Translations under genes and position numbers: made by a program
Assembly (NCBI GenBank): GCA_023254555.1
Contig: JALRLI010000004.1
Coordinates: 1 to 29,911, forward strand
Direction of reading: 5' to 3'
DNA: 29,911 bases
From: Microbacteriaceae bacterium
GTDB taxonomy: Bacteria > Actinomycetota > Actinomycetes > Actinomycetales > Microbacteriaceae
Part shown: positions 7,746 through 15,099 of the stretch, piece by piece
How positions within the stretch are numbered: position 1 is the first letter of the stretch
How the letters are laid out: every line of letters starts with the position of its first letter
Notes under the pieces: generated by a model
Databases searched by the model: none
What the model was told of the DNA's origin: nothing
What the model saw: only the letters and a program-made list of their open reading frames with translations

Positions 7746-9323
7746 CTATCGCCAGCTGGGCATCCACATATGGATGTTCCAGAACCACATCGGTGTTTGG
7801 GTGCCGAGCCAGAGCGGCAAGAAGAATGCACTCAGCAGCACCGCGGCAATCAGGAAGACCGTCATAACTCGTCGTCTCGATTGCGCGGTCTGGGCATCCT
7901 TCGTGTTGCCAACCACAATCAGCTGCCAGAGCGCGAGCGCTAACGCGAGCACCACGTAGGGCGCGAAAACAACGGTGTAGAACTGAAACACTGCGGTGCG
8001 GCCGAAGGTGACAAGCCATGGTAGGTAACCGGCGGCGAACGCCACCAGTGTGAAGGCTGCGGCTCGCCCGAAGAGTGGCGAGCGCGGCGCAGTGAGCAGT
8101 GTTCGTTTGCCGAGGGCACGTCTGACCACCAGCACAGTCAGCCAGACGAGTGCGGCGATTCCTCCCCACCAGATCAAGACATTGGGGATGGGTGTGATTG
8201 CCCAGGCGCACTCACTGAACGCGCATCCCTTCTCGCCGAGTTTGGCGCTCTCGAAGAACATGCTCGTTGGTCGAATGGCGAGTGGCCAGGTCAGTGGATG
8301 GGCGAGATACGGATGCGGGGCCTGCAGTGTGCTGTGCCAGGTGTACATCGCCACGTGGTACTGCCAGAGATTGTGCAGCCAGTCAGGGAGTAGGGCCTCG
8401 ATGCCAGTTTTTTGAAACGCTTCGCTCCACTGTCGATTCCAGCCGGCAGCCGTGAAAATCCAACCAGCCCAGCTCGCAAGATAGGTTGCGATGACCACAG
8501 GAAGAGTGAGGAGCAGGGTGACGGGGGTTTGTAGCAGCGCGGTGTCGCGCATCCAGTGCAATCGGGCGAGTCGTTTGCGCACAACAGCGTCTCGTATGAC
8601 GATGAAAACCCCGAAAATCGCAACGAAGTAAAAACCAGACCACTTCACCGAGGCAGCGGATCCAAACGCGAGAGCGGCGGCAAGAAGCCAGGGTCGCCAC
8701 CAGAGCACACGTTTTGCGGCGACGCTCGTATCGCTCAGCCTCGAGAGCACCCACTCGTGATCGAGAACCACGAAAAGCACTCCCGCGAGGGCGAAGAAGG
8801 CCAAGAAGCCGTCGAGCAAGCTGACGCGTGACATCACCGCGGATACGCCCTCGATTGCGAGCAGCCCACCGGCCAGCGCCGTAACCCACATCGATCGGGT
8901 AAGCCTATTGGTGAGCACCATCAGCAGCGCCACAGTGCCAGTGCCAAACAGTGCTGCCGAGAAACGCCAGCCCCAGCCATTGTCTGCGCCGAAGAGCGCG
9001 AGGCCAATCGCAATCAACCATTTACCGAGGGGTGGATGCACGGCGAAAGAGGCTTGGTCGCCCATACGAGCCAGCTCATCTGGGCCGAACGCATACTCAA
9101 GATCTTCGGGCCACTGAGTGGGATAGCCGAACACCATCTGCGCGGCAGCATCACGAACGTAGTAGACCTCGTCAAAAACCAGTGTGGTTGGTTGGCCGAG
9201 ATCATAGAAGCGAATCGCGGCGGCCACGAACAGCACGAGTGTGTACACAATCCAAGAATGTGACCCCAGCCAGCTGATGATGACACTGATACTCGAGGCA
9301 CGGTGTTGACGGTGGCTGGGCAT
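7746..9323 (-). CDS. pmt: Dolichyl/polyprenyl-phosphate-mannose protein mannosyltransferase
   Basis: This 525-residue GT39 glycosyltransferase has about ten membrane helices. It transfers mannose from polyprenyl-phosphate-mannose to serine or threonine of proteins during secretion. The acidic catalytic pair D51-E52 is in LVFDEVYYVRDA, and the second conserved loop motif HPPLGKWLIAIG is near residue 98. The C-terminus ends in the aromatic MWFWNIHMWMPSWR typical of actinobacterial homologues. ATG 9323 is 12 nt after the first T of TAGAGT on the minus strand. The gene is convergent with the amine oxidase, with only six bases between stops and no visible terminator, and divergent from rsmI, a common actinobacterial pairing. 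Confidence 0.93.
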   Translation of the reverse strand: MPSHRQHRASSISVIISWLGSHSWIVYTLVLFVAAAIRFYDLGQPTTLVFDEVYYVRDAAAQMVFGYPTQWPEDLEYAFGPDELARMGDQASFAVHPPLGKWLIAIGLALFGADNGWGWRFSAALFGTGTVALLMVLTNRLTRSMWVTALAGGLLAIEGVSAVMSRVSLLDGFLAFFALAGVLFVVLDHEWVLSRLSDTSVAAKRVLWWRPWLLAAALAFGSAASVKWSGFYFVAIFGVFIVIRDAVVRKRLARLHWMRDTALLQTPVTLLLTLPVVIATYLASWAGWIFTAAGWNRQWSEAFQKTGIEALLPDWLHNLWQYHVAMYTWHSTLQAPHPYLAHPLTWPLAIRPTSMFFESAKLGEKGCAFSECAWAITPIPNVLIWWGGIAALVWLTVLVVRRALGKRTLLTAPRSPLFGRAAAFTLVAFAAGYLPWLVTFGRTAVFQFYTVVFAPYVVLALALALWQLIVVGNTKDAQTAQSRRRVMTVFLIAAVLLSAFFLPLWLGTQTPMWFWNIHMWMPSWR

Positions 9324-9329
9324 CTCTCA

Positions 9330-9347
9330 ACTCTAAATGGCTAGAGT
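9330..9347. promoter_or_regulatory. Divergent leaderless promoter pair for pmt and rsmI
   Basis: TAGAGT occurs on the minus strand (9335 down to 9330) and again on the plus strand (9342-9347). Together they form the inverted repeat ACTCTA-6 nt-TAGAGT. The first lies 12 nt before the pmt ATG, the second 13 nt before a GTG that gives the canonical RsmI N-terminus. The two transcripts would start inside each other's promoter. Confidence 0.65.
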
Positions 9348-9354
9348 GAGAAGC

Positions 9355-10173
9355 GTGATTGTCATCGCCGCTACCCCGATTGGAAATCTCGGTGACGCCT
9401 CACCGCGCCTCATTGAAGCCTTCGAAACGTCGTCGGTCGTCGCGGCCGAAGACACCCGAAACACGGCGCAGTTGATGAAACTGCTCGGGGTGCAGAACAA
9501 GCCTGAACTCATCAGTCTGCACGAGCACAACGAGCGAGCACGCGCCGAGTCGCTCGCATCGCGCGCCCTGGATGAAGACGTTCTGCTGGTCAGCGACGCA
9601 GGGATGCCCACAGTTTCAGATCCCGGCTTCGCACTCGTGCGGGCTGCGGTTACCGCAGGTGTTGAAGTGACAGTAATACCAGGGCCATCTGCGGTGTTGG
9701 CAGCGCTCGCGGTTTCAGGATTACCCACCGACCGGTTCAGTTTCGAGGGCTTTTTACCGCGAAAAGCAGGCGAACTCAAGGGATCGCTCCAAAAACTCGC
9801 AGTAGAAAATCGCACCATGGTGTTCTTCGAATCAGCCAATAGGTTGCACGCCTCACTGGAGATAATGGCCGAGCAGTTCGGCGAAGAGCGTGAGGCATCA
9901 GTTTCTCGAGAGCTGACGAAGAAGTTTGAACAGACGAAGCGAGGCTCCTTGGCTGAACTCGCCAACTGGGCTGCAGAAGGCGTGCGCGGCGAAACTGTTA
10001 TTGTTGTTGCAGGGGCGCGTGAGCAAAAAGCGAACCTAGACGATGCGGTCACACTCGTGAACCAGGCGGTTGAGAGTGGCACTCGTTTGAAAGATGCGAC
10101 GCGTGACGTGGCTGCGCTCACGGGTTTGAGTGCTCGAGATCTCTACGCAGCCGTGCTCGCACAAAAACACTAA
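9355..10173 (+). CDS. rsmI: 16S rRNA (cytidine-1402 2'-O)-methyltransferase
   Basis: This 272-residue SAM-dependent tetrapyrrole-methylase-fold enzyme methylates the ribose of C1402 in the ribosomal decoding centre. Motifs in order are AATPIGNLGDASPRL (5-19), AAEDTRNTAQLMKLLG (30-45), LVSDAGMPTVSDPG (78-91), VIPGPSAVLAAL (107-118), FEGFLPRK, FFESANRL and SRELTKKFE. An in-frame ATG at 9337 would add six residues (MARVRS). GTG 9355 is preferred because RsmI proteins normally begin just before IAATPIGNLG, and because it lies 13 nt after the first T of TAGAGT (9342-9347), while ATG 9337 would put the promoter inside the gene. Confidence 0.95.
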   Translation: MIVIAATPIGNLGDASPRLIEAFETSSVVAAEDTRNTAQLMKLLGVQNKPELISLHEHNERARAESLASRALDEDVLLVSDAGMPTVSDPGFALVRAAVTAGVEVTVIPGPSAVLAALAVSGLPTDRFSFEGFLPRKAGELKGSLQKLAVENRTMVFFESANRLHASLEIMAEQFGEEREASVSRELTKKFEQTKRGSLAELANWAAEGVRGETVIVVAGAREQKANLDDAVTLVNQAVESGTRLKDATRDVAALTGLSARDLYAAVLAQKH

Positions 10174-10208
10174 GTACCAACTTTCGTCAGCGTTTTACGA
10201 GGGGAATA

Positions 10209-10685
10209 ATGAGCGCAAAAACCCACCACGCCGCAGCTCTGCTGCGCGTCATCCTGCCGAGCATCTGGTTCGGCATGGTGATCGCCATCTCATTCATCGA
10301 AGCACCATTGAAGTTTCAGGCACCAGGAATCACTATCCCTCTTGGTCTCGGAATAGGTCGGCTCGTTTTCACCGCCCTCAATATCGCTGAAATCACGCTA
10401 ATGATTGGCACTACGGTTGTGATGCTCTGGCCGAGGGCATCCCGAAACTTGCTGAACGTGCTCGCCGTAATCTGGCTCGTGACGCTGGTAAAAATTTTCG
10501 CAGTGCGCCCATTCTTGAACGCGCGCTCAGACATTATTGTTGCCGGGGGTGACCCTGGAGAGTCATTCTTGCACTACCTCTATATTGGGCTTGATGCACT
10601 CGGTCTGGTTTTACTGGTGGCGATGATGGTGCTCGCCTCGAAACAACTGAGCCCTCGAATCGCACCTGACACCGCGCAGGAGTAG
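10209..10685 (+). CDS. Small membrane protein of unknown function, four helices
   Basis: This 158-residue protein has four predicted membrane spans, near residues 10-30, 45-80, 82-102 and 125-150. I do not recognise a characterised family. The first helix region carries a conserved-looking stretch, IWFGMVIAISFIEAPLKFQA, followed by GLGIGRLVFTALN, reminiscent of small DUF4149-like or TMEM205-like proteins, but this is a weak resemblance. There is no signal peptide cleavage site and no catalytic motif. The ribosome-binding site GAGGGG (10199-10204) lies four bases before ATG 10209. It sits 35 bp after rsmI and just before ppk2, so it may be transcribed with rsmI. Confidence 0.75.
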   Translation: MSAKTHHAAALLRVILPSIWFGMVIAISFIEAPLKFQAPGITIPLGLGIGRLVFTALNIAEITLMIGTTVVMLWPRASRNLLNVLAVIWLVTLVKIFAVRPFLNARSDIIVAGGDPGESFLHYLYIGLDALGLVLLVAMMVLASKQLSPRIAPDTAQE

Positions 10686-10688
10686 CGT
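10683..10688 (+). promoter_or_regulatory. -10 box for leaderless ppk2 transcript
   Basis: TAGCGT has its first T 13 nt before ATG 10696. It overlaps the stop codon of the preceding membrane-protein gene. No ribosome-binding site precedes the ATG. Confidence 0.6.
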
Positions 10689-10695
10689 TAAGTGT

Positions 10696-11646
10696 ATGAG
10701 TGAAGAAGAAGTCGAATTTGTTGCTGCTGAGCTTGACCAGGTAGATGTAACCCCCGAGATTGATGAGATTGGCGAGCTTCGTCGCTCGATGACTCCAGAC
10801 TCGAAGAAACCGGTTGATAACGCCTGGAAGATTGGCTACCCCTACGACAAGAAGATTTCAACCTCCAAGTACGAGCACCAGAAGCACCTGCTACAGATTG
10901 AGCTTCTGAAGCTTCAAGCGTGGGTAAAAGAGCATGGCGAGAAGATCGTGATTATCTTCGAAGGCCGCGATGCGGCGGGTAAGGGCGGCGCGATTAAACG
11001 CTTCACTGAGCACATGAACCCCCGTGGCGCGCGAGTAGTTGCACTTGAGAAGCCAACCGAGCGCGAGTCTTCGCAGTGGTACTTTCAGCGCTACGTCGAG
11101 CACATGCCCTCCGCCGGCGAGATCGTATTGATGGACCGCTCTTGGTATAACCGGGCCGGGGTTGAGCGAGTGATGGGCTACTGCACCCCCGCTCAGTACC
11201 ACGAGTTCATGCGGGCAACCCCGGAATTTGAACGGATGCTGGTGAACTCCGGTGTACACCTCATTAAGTTCTGGTTCTCAGTGGGCGAGGCTGAGCAACA
11301 CAGCAGGTTTGTTTCGCGCGGCACCGACCCGGTGAAGCAGTGGAAGCTGTCGCCGACAGACCTTGCCAGCCTCGACAAGTGGGAGGCCTACACCAAGGCA
11401 AAAGAAGCGATGTTCTTTTACACCGACCAGCCCCATGCACCATGGACTGTTGTGAAATCGAATGACAAAAAGCGCGCACGCCTCGAGGCCATGCGCTGGG
11501 TGCTTTCGCAGTTCAAGTACGCGGGCAAAGATAAGCACGTGGTTGGCACGCCAGACCCACTCATCATCGGCGCACCCTCGTCTGTCTATGACGAGGGTGA
11601 GCGACCATCGGGTGAATTCCCAGTAATGAACGACCTCGACAACTAG
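10696..11646 (+). CDS. ppk2: Polyphosphate kinase 2 (PPK2 class I)
   Basis: This 316-residue kinase belongs to the PPK2 P-loop family, which moves phosphate between polyphosphate and nucleoside diphosphates; class I members mostly make GTP or ATP from GDP or ADP. Walker A is GRDAAGKGG at residues 90-98, Walker B is LMDRSWYNRAGVERVMG from residue 145, and the lid region RFVSRGTDPVKQWKLSPTDL follows. The single-domain length of about 300 residues and the KFWFSVGEAEQHSRF motif fit class I. An acidic N-terminal extension of about 35 residues precedes the core. The gene has its own leaderless -10 box and ends ten bases before the FKBP gene. Direction in vivo cannot be read from sequence. Confidence 0.93.
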   Translation: MSEEEVEFVAAELDQVDVTPEIDEIGELRRSMTPDSKKPVDNAWKIGYPYDKKISTSKYEHQKHLLQIELLKLQAWVKEHGEKIVIIFEGRDAAGKGGAIKRFTEHMNPRGARVVALEKPTERESSQWYFQRYVEHMPSAGEIVLMDRSWYNRAGVERVMGYCTPAQYHEFMRATPEFERMLVNSGVHLIKFWFSVGEAEQHSRFVSRGTDPVKQWKLSPTDLASLDKWEAYTKAKEAMFFYTDQPHAPWTVVKSNDKKRARLEAMRWVLSQFKYAGKDKHVVGTPDPLIIGAPSSVYDEGERPSGEFPVMNDLDN

Positions 11647-11649
11647 CAT
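11644..11649 (+). promoter_or_regulatory. -10 box for leaderless FKBP-lipoprotein transcript
   Basis: TAGCAT begins in the ppk2 stop codon, with its first T 13 nt before ATG 11657. There is no ribosome-binding site. Confidence 0.6.
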
Positions 11650-11656
11650 CGTCTGT

Positions 11657-12550
11657 ATGAAGAAAATCGTTGCGGGCTTGCCCGTTCTGGCTCTTGTTGC
11701 GACTCTATTAACAGGATGCTCATCAGCGCCAGACATCAAAATCTCGGGTAAGTTCGGCGAAACCGTTACCATCAAGTCGGGTATTCCCGCTTCAGGCGGT
11801 TCGAATCTTCTCGTGGTTGAACACGGGAGCAAGCCAGAGACCGAGGCACCTTTTGTTGTGTCACACCGCACGGTTTTCAACGCCACTACAGGTGAGACTC
11901 TTGTTTCACAAAACCAAGTTCTCCCGGTAAAAACCGAAGACAGTGACCCTGAGTGGATGCGTGAAGTCGTGAGCACCACCGGTGTCGGTGAGCGCTCGGT
12001 GCTGCTCTCCGACATCGTCACCGTCTTCGGTGAGGGCGTCGCTGCGCAGGCGGGCATGAAAGACACTGATCCGATCATCCTGGTAGACGACATCGTGCTT
12101 GCCACTCAGGCGACTGCTTCGGGCGCTGAAAAAACGCTGCCAGCAGGATTTCCGACCCTGAAGATTGGTGAAGACGGTGTGCCAGTGATCACGCTGCCCG
12201 CGGGCGGTCCACCCAGTGAGCTGATGATCGCGAACACTATCGAAGGCGATGGAGAGGTTGTGAAAGAAGGCTCTGACGTAGTTGTGAACTACCAGGGCAC
12301 AAACTGGCGTACCGGCGAAGTTTTCGACCAGAGCTACGATTCGCGCTTTCCAATCTCGTTCAACACCGAGGGCGTAGTTTCTGGGTTCAAGAAAGCGCTT
12401 GTCGGTCAGAAAGTGGGCTCGCAGGTGGTAGCGATTATTCCACCCGCCGAGGGATACGGTGAGGCCGGAAGCGCCTCAGCACAGATTCAGGGCACAGACG
12501 TGCTGGTCTTCGTAATCGACATACTGGGCACCCTCCCAGCAGCCAAGTAG
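11657..12550 (+). CDS. FKBP-type peptidyl-prolyl isomerase lipoprotein
   Basis: This 297-residue exported protein has a lipoprotein signal peptide. A KK-charged start is followed by a hydrophobic stretch and the lipobox LLTGC with C21, so the mature protein is lipid-anchored on the outer face of the membrane. The C-terminal domain (about 195-295) is a recognisable FKBP fold with VVVNYQGTNWRTGEVFDQSY, a short GFKKALVGQKVGS loop, and VVAIIPPAEGYGE. Residues about 35-155 look like a second, degenerate FKBP domain (GETVTIKSG...VSHRTVFNATTGE) lacking the aromatic pocket. It probably assists folding of secreted proteins. The gene follows ppk2 closely and precedes dxr by 32 bases. Confidence 0.9.
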   Translation: MKKIVAGLPVLALVATLLTGCSSAPDIKISGKFGETVTIKSGIPASGGSNLLVVEHGSKPETEAPFVVSHRTVFNATTGETLVSQNQVLPVKTEDSDPEWMREVVSTTGVGERSVLLSDIVTVFGEGVAAQAGMKDTDPIILVDDIVLATQATASGAEKTLPAGFPTLKIGEDGVPVITLPAGGPPSELMIANTIEGDGEVVKEGSDVVVNYQGTNWRTGEVFDQSYDSRFPISFNTEGVVSGFKKALVGQKVGSQVVAIIPPAEGYGEAGSASAQIQGTDVLVFVIDILGTLPAAK

Positions 12551-12582
12551 TGAATCGCTGAACAGAAAATGTCGGGAACCAC

Positions 12583-13662
12583 ATGCGCAAAGTTGTAATT
12601 CTCGGCAGCACCGGCTCAATCGGTGAGCAGGCACTTGAGGTAATTCGCGAGAACCGCGACCGCTTCGAGGTTGTTGGTCTCGCCACCGGGAGTAAGGAGG
12701 CGCGCCTGCGAGAACAGGCGACCGAGTTTGGGGTCGAGCACCTTGCACTCGGTGCTGAGCGAGCCGAGGAACTCGTACGTTCGGTCGACGCCGATGTGGT
12801 TCTGAACGGAATCACCGGTTCGGTCGGGCTGGGCCCCACATTGGCTGCGCTCGAAACCGGCAAAACCTTGGCACTCGCAAATAAAGAGTCACTCATTGTT
12901 GGCGGAGATCTGGTCACGCGAATCGCAACGCCGGGTCAGATTGTGCCGGTTGACTCGGAGCATTCTGCGATTGCCCAGTCACTCACCTCGGGTTCCCGCG
13001 CCGAGGTGCGCAGGCTAGTGCTGACCGCCTCGGGTGGTCCGTTTCGAGGCTTCAGCCGCGAGCAGTTAATGCAGGTCACGCCGGCACAGGCGCTTGCGCA
13101 TCCCACCTGGGACATGGGTCGGGTGGTGACCACCAACTCCGCCACGCTGGTGAATAAAGGACTCGAGGTAATTGAGGCACACCTGTTGTTTGAGGTGCCC
13201 TACGAGCAGATTGATGTGGTTGTGCATCCACAGTCGATGGTGCACTCGATGGTCGAGTACCTTGATGGCTCGACGATTGCTCAGGCTTCAATCCCAGACA
13301 TGAAGTTGCCGATCGCGCTCGGTCTTGACTGGCCGAATCGTGTGCCGCGGGTGACTACTCCTCTTGACTGGTCGAAGCCGGCATCGTGGACATTCGAGCC
13401 TCTTGATGAGTCGGTCTTCGGTGCCGTTGCCCTTGCGAAAAAAGTTGGCTCCGCGCATGGCACCTATCCCGCTGTCTTCAACGCGGCGAACGAGCAAGCT
13501 GTCGATGCATTTCACGATGGCAAGATTCGCTTCGATCAGATTGTTGAAATTGTCGAGCGGGTGGTGGATGCGCATGATGCTCCCTCGGGTCAGCTGAGCC
13601 GTGCCGCGCTCACCGAAGCCGAGGCGTGGGCTCGGCGAACTGCTGACGAGCTGCTGAGCTAA
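12583..13662 (+). CDS. dxr: 1-deoxy-D-xylulose 5-phosphate reductoisomerase
   Basis: This 359-residue cytoplasmic enzyme converts 1-deoxy-xylulose 5-phosphate to 2-C-methyl-erythritol 4-phosphate with NADPH, the second step of the MEP isoprenoid pathway and the target of fosmidomycin. The NADPH loop GSTGSIG is at residues 8-14, LANKESLIVGG at 98-108, and the metal ligands D124 and E126 are in VPVDSEHSAI. The flexible loop is ALAHPTWDMG, and N191, K192 and E195 are in LVNKGLEVIEAH. Length is slightly below the E. coli protein, mainly at the N-terminus. ATG 12583 has only a weak GGGA upstream and no leaderless box, so it may be read through from the FKBP gene. ispG lies two genes downstream. 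Confidence 0.97.
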   Translation: MRKVVILGSTGSIGEQALEVIRENRDRFEVVGLATGSKEARLREQATEFGVEHLALGAERAEELVRSVDADVVLNGITGSVGLGPTLAALETGKTLALANKESLIVGGDLVTRIATPGQIVPVDSEHSAIAQSLTSGSRAEVRRLVLTASGGPFRGFSREQLMQVTPAQALAHPTWDMGRVVTTNSATLVNKGLEVIEAHLLFEVPYEQIDVVVHPQSMVHSMVEYLDGSTIAQASIPDMKLPIALGLDWPNRVPRVTTPLDWSKPASWTFEPLDESVFGAVALAKKVGSAHGTYPAVFNAANEQAVDAFHDGKIRFDQIVEIVERVVDAHDAPSGQLSRAALTEAEAWARRTADELLS

Positions 13663-13715
13663 TTTTGCTGGCGCGGCTCTCGTTGCGGTAACAGGGTTTT
13701 GTCAGCGTCAGTTTG

Positions 13716-13721
13716 TAGCAT
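13716..13721 (+). promoter_or_regulatory. -10 box for leaderless rseP transcript
   Basis: TAGCAT has its first T 12 nt before ATG 13728. This supports ATG 13728 over the GTG immediately upstream at 13725. Confidence 0.55.
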
Positions 13722-13727
13722 CAGGTG

Positions 13728-15011
13728 ATGGAAACTTTCTGGGCGTACCTCGTTGGCGTACTCGTCATCGTGATTGGTCTTGCCCTGTCTATTGGGCTGC
13801 ACGAGCTCGGCCACTTCGTTCCAGCCAAACTGTTCGGCGTCAAGGTGAGCCAGTTTTTCATCGGCTTCGGTAAACGCATCTGGTCGGTCAAGCGGGGTGA
13901 GACTGAGTACGGCGTCAAACTTATTCCACTTGGGGGATATGTTTCGATGCAGGGCATGTACGCTGACGCCTTCAAAGACGAGCAGGAAGCGCAGACAGAG
14001 CCGACGAGTGAGCCAATCGACGAGAAACGCTCCTTCTTCAGGCTCAAGACCTGGCAGAAACTTACCGTTATGTTCGGTGGCCCGTTCATGAATCTTGTGC
14101 TTGCCGTGGTTTTCTATGCGATTCTGCTGATGGGCTTCGGAATGCCCCAGTACACCACCAAGATTTCTGCGGTGAGTGAGTGCCTGGTGTCTGCCGGCGC
14201 GAGCCAAACCGAGTGCGACCCCGCTGCCACACCGTCTCCGGCGATGGCAGCCGGTCTTGAAGCCGGTGACACGATTGTTGCCATCGATGGTCAACCCGTT
14301 TCTGAGTGGAGTCAGGTTCAATCAGCCATCAACGCTTCTGCTGGGAAGCAGATCGAGATTTCGGTTATAAACGACGGAGCTGAACACACTCTGACCGCCA
14401 CTCCCGCGAGTATGGAGCGGTATGTGACAGATGACGCCGGCAAAGTAGAAGTCGATGCCAGCGGCGCCCCGGTCACCGAAGAGGCATGGATGATCGGTCT
14501 GACGCCCGCGGTCGAGAACGTACCTGCTCCGGCCTCCGCAGTTCTCCCAGCGGTGGGTGAAAACGTCTCACAGGTCTTCAACATGATTTTGCACCTGCCC
14601 CAGCGCATGGTTGAGATTGCTCAGGCGGCATTCGGAAGTGAGGAGCGCGACGTAAACGGACCCATCAGCGTGCTCGGCGTTGGTCGAGTTGCCGGTGAGG
14701 TTGCCGCTGCTGACACCGTGCCTGCGGTTGCGAAGGCACAAATGCTGATTGGCATGCTTGCATCATTGAATGTGGCACTGTTTGTCTTCAACTTGATTCC
14801 GCTGATGCCGCTCGACGGCGGCCATATGCTTGCTGCGGTATACGAGTCAATTCGGCGCGGCCTTGCGAAGCTGTTCCGTAAACCTGACCCGGGTCCGGTG
14901 AACGCAGCGAAGCTCGTGCCCATCACCTACGCGGTCATCGCCATCTTCGGAGGTATGAGTCTGTTGCTCATTTACGCTGACATCGTCAAACCAATCAATC
15001 TGTTCGGTTAG
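13728..15011 (+). CDS. rseP: Site-2 intramembrane metalloprotease, RseP/RasP family
   Basis: This 427-residue M50 zinc protease cleaves transmembrane anti-sigma factors and leftover signal peptides within the membrane. The zinc motif HELGH is at residues 25-29 in the first helix, followed by FVPAKLFGVKV and the membrane re-entrant loop GVKLIPLGGYVSMQGM. A PDZ domain (about 160-245, GLEAGDTIVAIDGQP) lies in the extracytoplasmic part, and the third zinc ligand is in FNLIPLMPLDGGHML near residue 360. GTG 13725 would add one residue. ATG 13728 is preferred for its TAGCAT spacing. The position between dxr and ispG is the usual actinobacterial order (the Mycobacterium homologue is Rip1). Confidence 0.94.
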   Translation: METFWAYLVGVLVIVIGLALSIGLHELGHFVPAKLFGVKVSQFFIGFGKRIWSVKRGETEYGVKLIPLGGYVSMQGMYADAFKDEQEAQTEPTSEPIDEKRSFFRLKTWQKLTVMFGGPFMNLVLAVVFYAILLMGFGMPQYTTKISAVSECLVSAGASQTECDPAATPSPAMAAGLEAGDTIVAIDGQPVSEWSQVQSAINASAGKQIEISVINDGAEHTLTATPASMERYVTDDAGKVEVDASGAPVTEEAWMIGLTPAVENVPAPASAVLPAVGENVSQVFNMILHLPQRMVEIAQAAFGSEERDVNGPISVLGVGRVAGEVAAADTVPAVAKAQMLIGMLASLNVALFVFNLIPLMPLDGGHMLAAVYESIRRGLAKLFRKPDPGPVNAAKLVPITYAVIAIFGGMSLLLIYADIVKPINLFG

Positions 15012-15067
15012 GTGATTTGTGTTACTGGGTGTTCTCGGCTGCAAGGTACTCGGAGCGGACAGGTAAT

Positions 15068-15083
15068 CTGTTCAGCTGAGCAG
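15068..15083. promoter_or_regulatory. Near-perfect dyad overlapping the ispG promoter
   Basis: CTGTTCAG-CTGAGCAG is an eight-base inverted repeat with one G-T substitution and no spacer, centred between 15075 and 15076. It lies four bases upstream of the ispG -10 box, covering the spacer and part of the -35 region, where an operator could act. The binding protein is unknown, and the dyad may be chance. Confidence 0.35.
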
Positions 15084-15086
15084 GGA

Positions 15087-15092
15087 TAGGCT
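15087..15092 (+). promoter_or_regulatory. -10 box for leaderless ispG transcript
   Basis: TAGGCT has its first T 13 nt before GTG 15100. There is no ribosome-binding site before the GTG. Confidence 0.6.
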
Positions 15093-15099
15093 TTATCTC

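Noticed and set aside
9333..10121. 262-codon serine-rich minus-strand frame
   Set aside because: It is the exact antisense of rsmI, whose motifs are unmistakable.
13659..14321. 220-codon minus-strand frame
   Set aside because: It is antisense to the rseP zinc-site region and shows no recognisable domain.
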